From Rhizobium etli 8C-3 (GTDB lineage: Bacteria; Pseudomonadota; Alphaproteobacteria; Rhizobiales; Rhizobiaceae): a stretch of 64,000 nt of DNA. The translations under genes and the position numbers were made by a program. Shown piece by piece: positions 26,231 through 35,525 of the stretch. The stretch is taken from NCBI RefSeq assembly GCF_001908375.1, contig NZ_CP017241.1, positions 3,985,501 to 4,049,500 on the forward strand. Direction: 5' to 3'. The notes beneath the pieces were generated by a model, which ran no database searches, was not told the origin of the DNA, and saw only the letters and a program-made list of their open reading frames with translations. The number at the start of each line of letters is the position of its first letter. Position 1 is the first letter of the stretch.

Positions 26231-26267
26231 AAAGAAAACACCGCCGCAACAAGGTCAGCGGCGGGTG
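26231..26267 (-). terminator. Intrinsic terminator of metA
   Basis: A GC stem of about 9 bp (26258-26267 with 26239-26247, one bulge) is followed on the minus strand by TTTTCTTT. It begins 5 nt after the metA stop codon. Confidence 0.75.
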
Positions 26268-26271
26268 CAGT

Positions 26272-27195
26272 TCACTTTCTTGTACCGATCTCGTCGAGAT
26301 TATAGGGCGTCGTCTGGTAGATTTCATTGATCCAATTGCCGAAGAGCAGATGCGCATGGCTGCGCCAGCGGTTCTGCGGCGCAAGCGACGGATCGTTATG
26401 CGGGAAATAGTTATGCGGCATCTTGATCGGCACGCCGGCATTCACGTCACGGAAATATTCGTCGGAAAGCGATGTTGAATCGTATTCAACATGATTGAAC
26501 ATGTAGAGCCGCTTGCCTTTTTCCTCATGCACGAGGCACACGCCCATCTCATCGGATTCCATGAGGACTTCGAGGGTTTCGGATCTGTCGATATCGGCGC
26601 GCCGGACCTCGGTCCAGCGCGATACGGGCACTTCGAAATTGTCGGAAAAGCCATTGAGGTAGACGGATGAAGGCTTGAGGTTCTTGTGCCGATAGACACC
26701 GAAGGCCTTTTCCTTCAGCTCGTATTTCGGAACCTTATGGAAATGGTAGATTGCCGCCATTGCGCCCCAGCAGACATTCATGCTCGAGTGAACGTTCGTC
26801 TCGGTCCAATCGAAGATCTTCTTCATCTCCGTCCAGTAGGTCACGTCCTCGTAAGGCAGGGTTTCGATCGGCGCGCCAGTGATGATGAAGCCGTCGAACT
26901 TGCGATGCCTTACCTCCTCCCAGGTCTGGTAGAAGGCGAGCAGGTGGTCTTCGGATGTGTTCTTGGCCCGATGGTTTCCAATGCGGACCAGCGAGAGCTC
27001 CACCTGAAGCGGCGAAGCGCCCACAAGGCGCGCCATCTGCAACTCCGTCTTGACCTTGTTCGGCATGAGATTGAGAAGCCCGATCTGCAAAGGGCGGATA
27101 TCCTGACGGATCGCCGCCGTTTCGGTCATCACCCGCACGCCCTCATGAACGAGGGTCTCGAAAGCGGGCAGAGTATCGGGGATCTTGATGGGCAT
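26272..27195 (-). CDS. metA: Homoserine O-acyltransferase
   Basis: The start at ATG 27195 gives 307 residues; a GTG at 27204 is less likely. The glutamine-amidotransferase-like fold shows the nucleophile Cys142 in [15 protein letters not shown], the catalytic His in YMFNHVEYD, and [17 protein letters not shown] near the N-terminus. MetA acylates homoserine with succinyl- or acetyl-CoA for methionine synthesis. Many alphaproteobacterial MetA proteins use acetyl-CoA; the donor cannot be fixed by reading alone. Regulation is clear: a SAM-II riboswitch followed by a terminator occupies the 5' leader. Confidence 0.95.
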   Translation of the reverse strand: MPIKIPDTLPAFETLVHEGVRVMTETAAIRQDIRPLQIGLLNLMPNKVKTELQMARLVGASPLQVELSLVRIGNHRAKNTSEDHLLAFYQTWEEVRHRKFDGFIITGAPIETLPYEDVTYWTEMKKIFDWTETNVHSSMNVCWGAMAAIYHFHKVPKYELKEKAFGVYRHKNLKPSSVYLNGFSDNFEVPVSRWTEVRRADIDRSETLEVLMESDEMGVCLVHEEKGKRLYMFNHVEYDSTSLSDEYFRDVNAGVPIKMPHNYFPHNDPSLAPQNRWRSHAHLLFGNWINEIYQTTPYNLDEIGTRK

Positions 27196-27232
27196 TGCGG
27201 TCACTCAGTCACAACAAAAGGTACCGGCAAAT

Positions 27233-27264
27233 AAAAAACCGGCGGCGAGAGAATCGCTACCGGT
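27233..27264 (-). terminator. Terminator hairpin inside the metA leader, downstream of the SAM-II aptamer
   Basis: On the minus strand an 11-bp stem with one mismatch (27264-27254 with 27248-27238, loop 5 nt) is followed by six T residues (27238-27233). It lies 10 nt beyond the SAM-II aptamer and about 38 nt before the metA ATG, where a transcription attenuator would be expected. Confidence 0.7.
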
Positions 27265-27273
27265 CCGCACGCG

Positions 27274-27330
27274 GCCCTTTAGCGACTTATTTAACGTGGC
27301 TGCAAGCCGGCCGGCCAAATCACCACGGAA
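27274..27330 (-). promoter_or_regulatory. SAM-II riboswitch (metA motif)
   Basis: The minus strand reads through the characteristic SAM-II elements in order: GTGGTGATTTG (from 27326), the GCCGGC stem, CTTGCAGCCACGTTAAAT, and the 3' pseudoknot strand GTCGCTAAAGGG ending near 27275. This class binds S-adenosylmethionine and lowers metA expression in alphaproteobacteria. The match to the consensus as I recall it is near complete. Confidence 0.95.
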
Positions 27331-27335
27331 AACAT

Positions 27336-27364
27336 TAAATAGCGCCGGAGCCCACGCGAATCAA
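27336..27364 (-). promoter_or_regulatory. Sigma-70-type promoter of metA
   Basis: TTGATT (27364-27359) and TATTTA (27341-27336) are 17 bp apart. The predicted transcript starts near 27329, exactly at the first base of the SAM-II aptamer, which supports the call. Confidence 0.65.
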
Positions 27365-27490
27365 TCGCAATTCTGAAGGGCCGCGTTGAACCAAGGTAAC
27401 TCACGCGTTAATGACTGGTAAAATCTGTTGATGGACAGGGCGGGTCACCATGTTAAGCAAGGATCATCATTGTCCGCATGGAAGGGCATA

Positions 27491-29326
27491 ATGGCAGACG
27501 ACGTCGAAGGCAGGCCGAGCATTCAAGGGCAGGATAGAGTAGGTTTCGAACTCAGCCTCGGATACCGCCTGAAACTGATGTTCGCGGCATTCTGGGATTC
27601 CAAAGTCCGCGGAAGGATTCTGCTTCTCGCCTCGATTCTGCTCGCCGTAATTCTGGCGACGGCCTATGGCCAGGTCATCTTGAACCGCTGGAACGCGCCG
27701 TTCTACGATTCCCTGCAGCGCCGCGACGTTGGCGAATTCTTCCATCAGCTCCAGGTCTTCGCGCTGATTGCCGGTTCGCTATTGCTCATGAACGTCGGCC
27801 AGGCGTGGCTCAACCAGATGACCGCGCTTTATATGCGCGAAGGGCTGACCCGTGACCTCGTGGATCATTGGCTGAAGCGCAAGCGTGCGCTGCGTCTCGC
27901 CTCAACCGGCCTGATCGGCGTAAACCCGGATCAGCGGCTGCATGAAGACGCCCGCAATCTTGCAGAAAGCACGACCGGCCTGACGCTCGGCCTCATCCAG
28001 TCGACGATCCTGCTCGTCAGTTTCATCGGCGTTCTCTGGGAGCTTTCGAGCGGTTTCGTCTTCCATTTTCGCACCTACGCCTTTGCCATTCCGGGCTATA
28101 TGGTCTGGGCCGCGATCTTCTATGCGGCATCCGCCTCGATCCTCAGCCAGATCGTCGGCCGAAAGCTGGTGATATTGAATGCCGACCGCTTCTCCAAGGA
28201 AGCGGAGCTTCGCTTTTCGCTCATGCATGCCAACGAGAACATGCCGGCGATTACCGTGGCCCGCGGCGAGGAAAACGAACGTCGGCGGATCAATGAGGAT
28301 ATCACTTCGGTACTTGCCATCCTGAAGCGCCTGACCATGGCCAACACCAACCTCACCTGGGTTTCTGCCGGCTACGGCTGGCTGGTCATCGTCGTCCCGA
28401 TCATCGTCGCGGCTCCCGCCTATTTTTCGGGGAGCCTGACCTTCGGCGAGTTGATGATGTCCGTCGGCGCCTTCAACCAGGTCAATACCGCCCTGCGCTG
28501 GTATGTTGCTAATTTCGCCGCGATCGCCGAGTGGCGCGCGACGCTGATGCGCGTGACGGATTTCCGCCATGCCTTGCACGGCATGGACGAGCCCATCAAT
28601 CCGAAGAATGCGATCGCCTACGAGGATAACGCGGATACGCTAACCCTGAAGAATCTCATGATCGCCGCCAAGCTCGGCGAAGAGATCGATCTGTGCGGCG
28701 GCTTTGCCGTCCGCGAGACGGATGTCACGATCAGGGCCGGCGAGAAGGTCATGATCAACGGCGATCACAATGTGAACCGCAAGCTGCTGTTCCAGGCGCT
28801 TGCCGGCCTCTGGCCCTGCGGCAGCGGCAAGATAGGGTTGCCGCCCACCGACGGGATGCTTTTCGTTCCAGAGGTGGCCTATGTGCCCGGTGGCACGTTG
28901 CGCGAAGCGCTGTCCTTTCCCGAACCGGTGGACACCTACAAGAGCGAGGACGTCGAAGCAGCGCTCAAGAAAGCCGGCCTTGGCCACCTCATTGCGCGTC
29001 TCGATAGACGGGCCCGCTGGGACAAGATACTTGACTCCGATGAGCAGAAGGCGATCGGCTTTGCCCGCCTGCTGCTGGCGCGGCCGCGCTGGATCATCTT
29101 CGACGAAGTGCTGGAGGGCCTTGAGCCGGAATGGCAATCAACCCTGATGGCACTGCTGACGACGCTGTCCGATTCCACCATGATTTATATCGGACGGTCT
29201 GAGGCCTACCTCGAAACCTTCAATCCACGTACATTGCATTTGCATCCACTGGCGGCCAAGATCGACCAGCCGGCCCTTCCGGCAGCGGGAACTGGCACGG
29301 CACACGCACCTGCGCCGGTCGTTTGA
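27491..29326 (+). CDS. SbmA/YddA-type ABC permease-ATPase fusion with degenerate ATPase motifs
   Basis: GGAAGGG 4 nt before ATG 27491 fixes the start; an upstream TTG/ATG at 27428/27431 has no such site. The 611 residues comprise an SbmA/BacA-like membrane domain with about six helices (ILLLASILLAVILATAYGQ; LNRWNAPFYDSLQRRD is the family signature) and a C-terminal ATPase domain from about residue 400. That domain is abnormal: the Walker A site reads NGDHNVNRKLLF and lacks GKS/T, the signature reads LDSDEQKAIG in place of LSxGEQ, and Walker B reads IIFDEVLEG. The fold is kept, so it may bind without normal hydrolysis. The substrate is unknown; relatives move peptides or vitamin-like molecules. 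It is divergent from metA. Confidence 0.85.
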   Translation: MADDVEGRPSIQGQDRVGFELSLGYRLKLMFAAFWDSKVRGRILLLASILLAVILATAYGQVILNRWNAPFYDSLQRRDVGEFFHQLQVFALIAGSLLLMNVGQAWLNQMTALYMREGLTRDLVDHWLKRKRALRLASTGLIGVNPDQRLHEDARNLAESTTGLTLGLIQSTILLVSFIGVLWELSSGFVFHFRTYAFAIPGYMVWAAIFYAASASILSQIVGRKLVILNADRFSKEAELRFSLMHANENMPAITVARGEENERRRINEDITSVLAILKRLTMANTNLTWVSAGYGWLVIVVPIIVAAPAYFSGSLTFGELMMSVGAFNQVNTALRWYVANFAAIAEWRATLMRVTDFRHALHGMDEPINPKNAIAYEDNADTLTLKNLMIAAKLGEEIDLCGGFAVRETDVTIRAGEKVMINGDHNVNRKLLFQALAGLWPCGSGKIGLPPTDGMLFVPEVAYVPGGTLREALSFPEPVDTYKSEDVEAALKKAGLGHLIARLDRRARWDKILDSDEQKAIGFARLLLARPRWIIFDEVLEGLEPEWQSTLMALLTTLSDSTMIYIGRSEAYLETFNPRTLHLHPLAAKIDQPALPAAGTGTAHAPAPVV

Positions 29327-29421
29327 GCATTCGCAGTGCCACGCGTCGAAGCAAGGACAGACAGGGCCTGCGCGACGTCTGAAACGATGAGCGAGACAGA
29401 ATCGCATCAACCCTCGAGCCG

Positions 29422-31248
29422 CTAGCCCTCCAGCTCCTCGCGCAGCATTTCAAGCTCCAGCCATTCTTCTTCCATCTTCGTCAGGCTGTCGCGCAACTTT
29501 TCCATTTCCGCCGCAAGCCGGTTGAAGGTGGCAGTATCTTTGCTGAAGAGATCGGGGTCGGCCATCTTTGCTTCGCGCCTGGCGATTTCAGCTTCTGCCT
29601 TGGCCATTTCCTTGGGCAGGGTCTCGAGCGCGAATTTCTGCTTGTAGGAGAGCTTGCCTTTGCCCCTGGAGACATCTGCCACGCCCGCAGCAGTCCCGGT
29701 TTTCGGCTTCTCCGTGGCCTTGTCGGCTTGCTTGCGCTCCTCCATTGCGCCCTTGCGCTGGGCAAGCATGTCGGAATAGCCCCCGGCATATTCGATCCAG
29801 CGTCCATCAGGCGCGTCGGGGACGGCGGGTGCGATGGTCGAGGTCACCGTGCGGTCGAGGAAGTCGCGGTCGTGGCTCACGAGGATGACCGTGCCCGGGA
29901 AGCCGGCGACGATTTCCTGCAGCAGGTCCAGCGTCTCGAGATCGAGGTCGTTGGTCGGTTCATCGAGGATCAGAAGATTGGTCGGGCGCGCGAGGATACG
30001 CGCCAGCATCAGCCGCGCGCGCTCACCGCCTGACAGGTTCTTGATCGGCGTGCGCGCCTGCTCCGGCTGGAACAGGAACTCCTTCATATAGCCGGTGACG
30101 TGCCGTTGCTCCCCGTTCACAAGCAGGTTCTCGCCGCGCCCGTCGGTCAGGTAGTGCGCGAGCGTATCCTCCAGATCGAGATCTTCGCGCTTTTGGTCGA
30201 GCGTTGCGATCTCGAGATTGGTCCCGAGCTTCACCGTGCCGCTGTCTGGCGCGAGCTGTCCCGTCAGCATCTTCAGAAGCGTCGTCTTGCCCGCGCCGTT
30301 TGGTCCGACCAGACCGATGCAATCGCCGCGATTGACGCGGATCGAGAAGGGCGCAACGATTTGGCGGTCACCGAAGGTCTTGGTGATCTTTCTCGCTTCG
30401 ATCACCAGCTTGCCGGATTCCTGCGCCTCGGACACGGAAGCCTGCACGGTCCCCTGCGGCCCCTTGTGGCCACGATACTGCGAACGCATGGTCTGCAACT
30501 CGCCGAGGCGGCGCATATTGCGCTTGCGACGCGCGGTTACGCCGTAGCGCAGCCAGTGCTCCTCGCGTTCGATCGCCTTGCCGAGCTTGTGCTGCTCCAG
30601 TTCTTCCGCCTCGAGCACCTGGTCACGCCAGGTTTCGAAATGGGCAAAGCCGCGGTCGAGCCGCCGCGACATGCCCCGGTCGAGCCAGACGGTCGCCGTC
30701 GAGACCCTTTCGAGGAAACGGCGGTCGTGGGAAATCAGGACCAGCGCGCTGCGGCTCTTTTGGAGTTCGCCCTCCAGCCATTCGATGGTCGGAAGGTCGA
30801 GATGGTTCGTCGGCTCATCAAGCAGGAGAATATCCGGCTCAGGCGCCAGCACGCGGGCAAGCGCGGCACGTCGCGCTTCGCCGCCGGAAAGCTTCTTCGG
30901 ATCCTCATCGCCCGTGAGACCGAGATGCGAAAGGAGGTAGGTCACGCGATAAGGGTCATCACCCGGTCCCAAACCGGCTTCGGCATAAGCCTGCACCGTA
31001 TTGAAACCGGCAAAATCCGGAGCCTGCTCCAAGTAACGCACCGTCGAGGATGGATGGCGGAACACCTCGCCTGATTGTGCTTCAACGATCCCTGCGGCAA
31101 TCTTCAGAAGGGTCGATTTGCCCGAGCCGTTACGGCCGACCAGACAGATCTTGTCGCCCGGCTCGACCTGCAGATTCGCGCCGGCCAAGAGAGGCGTTCC
31201 GCCGAAGCGTAGGAAGATATCGTAGAGTTTCAGGATGGGAGGGGCCAA
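29422..31248 (-). CDS. uup: ABC-F family ATPase (Uup-like)
   Basis: The 608-residue soluble protein has two ABC ATPase domains in tandem: Walker A GRNGSGKSTLL and GPNGAGKTTLL, signatures LSGGEARRAALARVL and LSGGERARLMLARIL, and Walker B segments ILLLDEPTNHLDL and LLILDEPTNDLDL. A charged linker joins them, and a C-terminal coiled coil (residues about 540-605, rich in Glu, Lys and Met) follows. There are no membrane segments. ABC-F proteins act on ribosomes; the Uup type has the C-terminal coiled coil seen here. The start is TTG 31248 with GGAG upstream, 3 nt after the thiN stop, so the two are co-transcribed. Confidence 0.9.
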   Translation of the reverse strand: MAPPILKLYDIFLRFGGTPLLAGANLQVEPGDKICLVGRNGSGKSTLLKIAAGIVEAQSGEVFRHPSSTVRYLEQAPDFAGFNTVQAYAEAGLGPGDDPYRVTYLLSHLGLTGDEDPKKLSGGEARRAALARVLAPEPDILLLDEPTNHLDLPTIEWLEGELQKSRSALVLISHDRRFLERVSTATVWLDRGMSRRLDRGFAHFETWRDQVLEAEELEQHKLGKAIEREEHWLRYGVTARRKRNMRRLGELQTMRSQYRGHKGPQGTVQASVSEAQESGKLVIEARKITKTFGDRQIVAPFSIRVNRGDCIGLVGPNGAGKTTLLKMLTGQLAPDSGTVKLGTNLEIATLDQKREDLDLEDTLAHYLTDGRGENLLVNGEQRHVTGYMKEFLFQPEQARTPIKNLSGGERARLMLARILARPTNLLILDEPTNDLDLETLDLLQEIVAGFPGTVILVSHDRDFLDRTVTSTIAPAVPDAPDGRWIEYAGGYSDMLAQRKGAMEERKQADKATEKPKTGTAAGVADVSRGKGKLSYKQKFALETLPKEMAKAEAEIARREAKMADPDLFSKDTATFNRLAAEMEKLRDSLTKMEEEWLELEMLREELEG

Positions 31249-31251
31249 AAA

Positions 31252-31902
31252 TCAGACTCCGGAAAAATCATCAGGGCGGGCAAGGACGATCGCCCGGCCG
31301 CTGCCGAGCGTGAAACGGACCTTGCCTTGTGCAATGTTGGAAATGGTACGCGAGGAGCCGAAGGGCAAATGAAAATCGATGAGCGGATAGCGGGCGTTCT
31401 CGATGAAAAGACCATGCAGCTCGCTGAAGCCGGATACCGAAAACAGGCTGTTCCTCGGCAAATCGAGCTCGATCGTACCGGCGATAAGCGGCACGGCCTC
31501 CTCCGTTCCGGAGGTCAACAGAATGTCGAAGCCCTGTTCGGCAAGGCTGACGGCGTAAAGCAGGTGCTGCAACGCGTGGTCCGAGCGCTCTCCGCCGAGC
31601 GCACCGGCAAGGACAAGTCGCCGTGCGCCACGGGCAATCGCCTCCGACACGGCGATTTCACCATCCGTTGCGGCCTTGGCGGCCGGGTAGGGCTGTTTCG
31701 GGACGTGCGGAAATGCCCCCTCCAGATCCGGCGGTGTCGAGTCGAAATCCCCGACCCAAAGCTCAGGCACGACGCCCAGCGCTGCTGCATGCCGCATCCC
31801 GCCGTCGGCGGCGATGAAGCGGCTGCCTGAAACGGCAGAACGCAGGCGCTCGGTCAGGCTGAGTTCGCCGCCGAGCAGGATCGTGAAAGTGGATTGGCTC
31901 AT
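31252..31902 (-). CDS. thiN: Thiamine pyrophosphokinase
   Basis: The 216-residue protein begins at ATG 31902 (another ATG lies at 31914). It shows the family motifs ADGGMRHAAALG, WVGDFDSTP, DGEIAVSEAI, AGALGGERSDHALQHL and the C-terminal FGSSRTISNIAQGKV. It transfers pyrophosphate from ATP to thiamine to give TPP in the cytoplasm. It is divergent from thiBPQ across a region holding the TPP riboswitch, so thiamine uptake and activation are grouped. It is followed by the ABC-F gene on the same strand with 3 nt spacing. Confidence 0.92.
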   Translation of the reverse strand: MSQSTFTILLGGELSLTERLRSAVSGSRFIAADGGMRHAAALGVVPELWVGDFDSTPPDLEGAFPHVPKQPYPAAKAATDGEIAVSEAIARGARRLVLAGALGGERSDHALQHLLYAVSLAEQGFDILLTSGTEEAVPLIAGTIELDLPRNSLFSVSGFSELHGLFIENARYPLIDFHLPFGSSRTISNIAQGKVRFTLGSGRAIVLARPDDFSGV

Positions 31903-31964
31903 CGCATTGCCCATAGCGCAAAGCAGGGGCCAAGGGAAAGGGTCTACCGTCAGCGTGCTTGCCC

Positions 31965-31993
31965 TTGTCATAAGGCCGTCATGGCGATACATC
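31965..31993 (+). promoter_or_regulatory. Candidate sigma-70 promoter of thiBPQ
   Basis: TTGTCA (31965-31970) and TACATC (31988-31993) are 17 bp apart. A transcript would start near 32000, just before the TPP riboswitch. The -10 element is a weak match. Confidence 0.4.
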
Positions 31994-32003
31994 TGCCGAC
32001 GCT

Positions 32004-32097
32004 CTAACGGGGTGCCTGGACGTCCGCAAGGATACCGGCTGAGAGGCATTAAGCCAACCCGCGGAACCTGATCCGGATAACACCGGCGGAGGGATTA
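32004..32097 (+). promoter_or_regulatory. TPP riboswitch (THI element)
   Basis: The classical elements occur in order: GGGGTGCC, GGCTGAGA, AACCCG, GAACCTGATCCGGATAA and ACACCGGCGGAGGGA. It precedes thiB by about 60 nt and is expected to turn off thiamine uptake when TPP is plentiful. No clear terminator follows, so control of translation initiation (AAGGAGG at 32144-32150) is more likely. Confidence 0.96.
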
Positions 32098-32159
32098 GAC
32101 GCGTGACATTCGCCAACGCCCTTTTCCCGTTCAAAAGTAACCCAAGGAGGAGGCGCGCC

Positions 32160-33182
32160 ATGTCCGGCCGCACATCGATTATCCCTTCGCTGACCGCAGC
32201 GTTTTTCGCCGCGACGCTCGGCGTGTCTGCCGCGCACGCCGCGCAAAAGACACTCACCATATACACGTATGAAAGCTTCACGTCCGAATGGGGACCCGGC
32301 CCGAAAGTCAAGGCCGCTTTCGAAAAGACATGCGGTTGCACGGTCAATTTCGTCAGTGTTGCCGACGGCGTCGCGCTGCTTTCGCGCTTGAAGCTCGAGG
32401 GAGCTTCCACCAGGGCTGACGTCGTCCTCGGCATCGACACGAACCTCGTGACAGAAGCCAAGGAGACCGGCCTTTTCGACGCAAGCGGCGTCGATGTCAG
32501 CGCGCTCAAGGTGCCGGGCGGCTTCGTGGACGAGGTCTTCGTTCCATACGACTACGGTCACTTCGCGATCATCTACGACAGGCAAACGATCAAGCACCCG
32601 CCTCAGAGCATGAAGGATCTGGTCGAAGGTGATCCTTCGCAAAAGATTGTCATCGAGGATCCACGAACCTCGACGCCGGGCCTCGGCCTGCTGTTGTGGG
32701 TCAAATCGATTTACGGCGACAAGGCGGCGGAAGCCTGGAACAAGCTCAAGAACCGCATCCTGACCGTCACGCCCGGGTGGTCGGAGGCCTATGGCCTGTT
32801 CACCAAGGGAGAGGCGCCGATGGTGCTGTCCTACACCACATCCCCTGCCTATCACATGGTGACTGAAAATACCGATCGCTACCAGGCCGCAGCTTTCTCG
32901 GAGGGCCATTATATCCAGATCGAGGTCGCTGGCCTATTGAAGAATGCACCCGAGAAGGATCTCGCCCGCGACTTCCTGAAGTTCATGGTGACGCCGGGCT
33001 TCCAGGATACCATCCCAACGAACAACTGGATGATGCCCGTTTCCGCAACGTCCACGCCGCTGCCGGATGCCTTCAGCGCGCTCGTCAATCCGGCAAAGAC
33101 CTTCCTGATGAGCCCCGACGAAGTCGCCAGGAACCGCAGGGCCTGGATCGACGAGTGGCTTGCGGCGATGAGCATGAACTGA
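32160..33182 (+). CDS. thiB: Thiamine ABC transporter substrate-binding protein
   Basis: ATG 32160 follows AAGGAGG by 9-10 nt and begins a Sec signal peptide ([18 protein letters not shown], cleavage before [13 protein letters not shown]). The 340-residue precursor is a type-II periplasmic binding protein with the ThiB motifs [37 protein letters not shown] and SYTTSPAYH. It captures thiamine or TPP in the periplasm. It is the first gene of thiBPQ, downstream of a TPP riboswitch; its stop overlaps the thiP start as TGATG. Confidence 0.95.
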   Translation: MSGRTSIIPSLTAAFFAATLGVSAAHAAQKTLTIYTYESFTSEWGPGPKVKAAFEKTCGCTVNFVSVADGVALLSRLKLEGASTRADVVLGIDTNLVTEAKETGLFDASGVDVSALKVPGGFVDEVFVPYDYGHFAIIYDRQTIKHPPQSMKDLVEGDPSQKIVIEDPRTSTPGLGLLLWVKSIYGDKAAEAWNKLKNRILTVTPGWSEAYGLFTKGEAPMVLSYTTSPAYHMVTENTDRYQAAAFSEGHYIQIEVAGLLKNAPEKDLARDFLKFMVTPGFQDTIPTNNWMMPVSATSTPLPDAFSALVNPAKTFLMSPDEVARNRRAWIDEWLAAMSMN

Positions 33183-34819
33183 TGCTCGAGACCGCAGCCG
33201 AACGACGGCGTGCATTGACCGGCGGGGCAATCAGCCTCGCCGCCATCGCGCTCTTTGTCGGCCTTGCAGCGGTCTCGTTGTTTTTTTCCGGGGGCAGCGC
33301 GGCAATCCTCGGCATTGTTCTCGATCCTTATATTCTGCGTGTGCTGCGCTTCACGATGCTGCAGGCGCTGCTTTCGACCGCACTTTCCATCGCCTTTGCG
33401 ATTCCGGTCGCACGCGCGCTCGCCCGCCAGCCGCATTTTGCCGGGCGGGTGTGGATCGTCCGTCTGATGGCGGTTCCCATGGGGCTGCCGGTACTGATCG
33501 GAGCACTCGGCTTGATCGGGATATGGGGCAGGCAGGGGATGTTGAACTCGCTGCTGATGAAGGTCGGGCTCGACGAACCGGTCAGCATCTATGGGCTGAC
33601 CGGCATCCTTCTCGCCCATATCTTCTTCAACCTGCCGCTTGCCTGTCGCCTGATGCTTGCAGGTCTCGAACGCGTGCCCGCCGAATACTGGCTGATGGCA
33701 AGCGGCCTCGGCATGCGGTCCGGCTCGGTCTTCCAGTTTGTCGAATGGCCGGCGATCCGCCAGCTCATTCCCGGGATAGCCGGCTTGATCTTCATGCTGT
33801 GCGCCACCAGCTTCACGTTGGTGCTGATCCTCGGTGGCGGCCCTGCAGCAACCACGATCGAGGTCGCGATCTACCAGTCGCTCCGTTTCGATTTCGACCC
33901 CGGCCGCGCAATCGCCTTGTCGCTCCTTCAGATCGCGCTGACGGCGATGATCCTCGGTGCGATGGCATTTATTCCGCGGATCGGAGATGAGGGCCTTACC
34001 GAAGGCAGAAGCATCAAGCGGCTCGATGGCAAAAGCCCGCGCGCCAGACTGGCCGACGGTCTGCTCTTGCTGATCGCCGTGCTTTTCCTCGGCCTTCCGC
34101 TGGTGTCGATCATCGCCGCCGGGTTGGACGCCGATCTCATAAAGCTGCTGCAGGAGCCGATCTTCTGGCAGTCAGCCGGGATGAGTTTTGCGATCTCGCT
34201 TTCGGCGGCCCTCTTCTCGATCGTCCTTTCGATGGCCATGATTCGTGCCCGGCATGCAATCGTATCGAAGAGGCGGCGCGACGTTGCCGACAGGATCTTT
34301 TTTTCAGCCATGGGCGGCGCATCGTCGATGGTCCTGCTCGTGCCGCCAATCGTACTGGCAACCGGCTGGTTCATGGCACTGCGTGCTTTCGGCGATGCGA
34401 CGCGCTTTGCGGCCCTGCTCGTCGTTCTCATCAATATGCTGATGGCACTTCCCTTTGTCATGCGCGTGCTGGAGCCGGCCTATCTCGTGCATCAGCGCCG
34501 GACGCAGAAACTGGCCGCAAGCCTTGGGATTACAAGCCTAGCTCGATTGAGATTCATCGATTGGCCGGCCTTGAAGAAGCCGCTGCTCACCGCCTTGTCG
34601 TTCGCCATGGCGCTCTCGCTCGGCGATCTCGGGGCCGTTGCCCTCTTCGGCTCCGAAGGCTTTGTCACATTGCCCTGGCTCATCTACAGCCGCATGGGCA
34701 GCTACCGGACGAACGATGCCGACGGCCTTGCGCTGATCCTCGGTCTCATTTGCCTGCTGCTGACAATCGCCGGAACGGCCGGCGAGCCGAGACGGGAGAA
34801 TGGCGATGGCGAGCGCTGA
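33182..34819 (+). CDS. thiP: Thiamine ABC transporter permease
   Basis: The 545-residue protein is a fused permease with about 12 membrane helices and two binding-protein-dependent transport segments; EAA-type loops include EYWLMASGLGMRSGSVFQFVEWP and QKLAASLGITSLARLRFIDWP. It forms the inner-membrane channel for thiamine with ThiQ. The ATG overlaps the thiB stop and the 3' end overlaps thiQ, indicating translational coupling throughout the operon. Confidence 0.95.
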   Translation: MLETAAERRRALTGGAISLAAIALFVGLAAVSLFFSGGSAAILGIVLDPYILRVLRFTMLQALLSTALSIAFAIPVARALARQPHFAGRVWIVRLMAVPMGLPVLIGALGLIGIWGRQGMLNSLLMKVGLDEPVSIYGLTGILLAHIFFNLPLACRLMLAGLERVPAEYWLMASGLGMRSGSVFQFVEWPAIRQLIPGIAGLIFMLCATSFTLVLILGGGPAATTIEVAIYQSLRFDFDPGRAIALSLLQIALTAMILGAMAFIPRIGDEGLTEGRSIKRLDGKSPRARLADGLLLLIAVLFLGLPLVSIIAAGLDADLIKLLQEPIFWQSAGMSFAISLSAALFSIVLSMAMIRARHAIVSKRRRDVADRIFFSAMGGASSMVLLVPPIVLATGWFMALRAFGDATRFAALLVVLINMLMALPFVMRVLEPAYLVHQRRTQKLAASLGITSLARLRFIDWPALKKPLLTALSFAMALSLGDLGAVALFGSEGFVTLPWLIYSRMGSYRTNDADGLALILGLICLLLTIAGTAGEPRRENGDGER

Positions 34820-35525
34820 TCAGGACGAGATCGAAATGCAGGACGTGCGCCTGGTGCTCGGCACGCACGCCTTCTGTTTCGATTGCCGTCTGCCGGCCGG
34901 CCGGATCGTCGCGGTGAGCGGCCCTTCCGGCGCCGGTAAGTCAACCTTTCTCAATCTCCTTGCCGGTTTTGAACGGCCTGACAGCGGCCGCGTCCTGATG
35001 CACGGTGCCGATGTAACGGCCGCCTATCCGGCCGAACGTCCAGTCTCGGTCGTCTTCCAGGACAACAATCTCTTTGCCCATCTGGATGTCTTTACCAATA
35101 TCGGACTGGGAATCGATCCGGCGTTGAAGCTTGGCGCCGAAGATCGCAGAGAAATTTCCCGGGCGCTTGAGAAGGTCGGCCTGGCCAGTTTCGAACGCCG
35201 AATGCCCGCAACGCTTTCCGGTGGAGAACGGCAGCGAGCCGCATTTGCGCGCGCGCTTGTGCGAAAGCGCGCCGTTCTGCTGATGGATGAACCTTTTGCA
35301 GCACTTGACCCGGGCCTGCGCGCAGGCATGAGCGAACTGCTGCTTGGTTTGCACATGGAGACCGAAAACACGGTGATCATCGTTTCGCATGATCCCGACG
35401 AAGTGCGCCGCATCGCCGATTTCGGCGTCTTTATCGATAAAGGCGCGATTGTTCTTGCCGCGCCACTCACCGAGTATCTCGCGCGGGAAGATATGCCCGC
35501 GCTGAGGCGATTTCTGCACGGTTGA
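34806..35525 (+). CDS. thiQ: Thiamine ABC transporter ATP-binding protein
   Basis: ATG 34806 is preferred to ATG 34800 because GGGAG lies about 8 nt upstream. The 239-residue ATPase has Walker A GPSGAGKST, Q-loop VVFQDNNLFAHL, signature LSGGERQRAAFARAL, Walker B VLLMDEPFAALD and the H-loop VSHDPDE. It energises ThiBP. It overlaps the end of thiP by 14 nt and is the last operon gene. No terminator was clear before the next gene. Confidence 0.95.
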   Translation: MASADQDEIEMQDVRLVLGTHAFCFDCRLPAGRIVAVSGPSGAGKSTFLNLLAGFERPDSGRVLMHGADVTAAYPAERPVSVVFQDNNLFAHLDVFTNIGLGIDPALKLGAEDRREISRALEKVGLASFERRMPATLSGGERQRAAFARALVRKRAVLLMDEPFAALDPGLRAGMSELLLGLHMETENTVIIVSHDPDEVRRIADFGVFIDKGAIVLAAPLTEYLAREDMPALRRFLHG

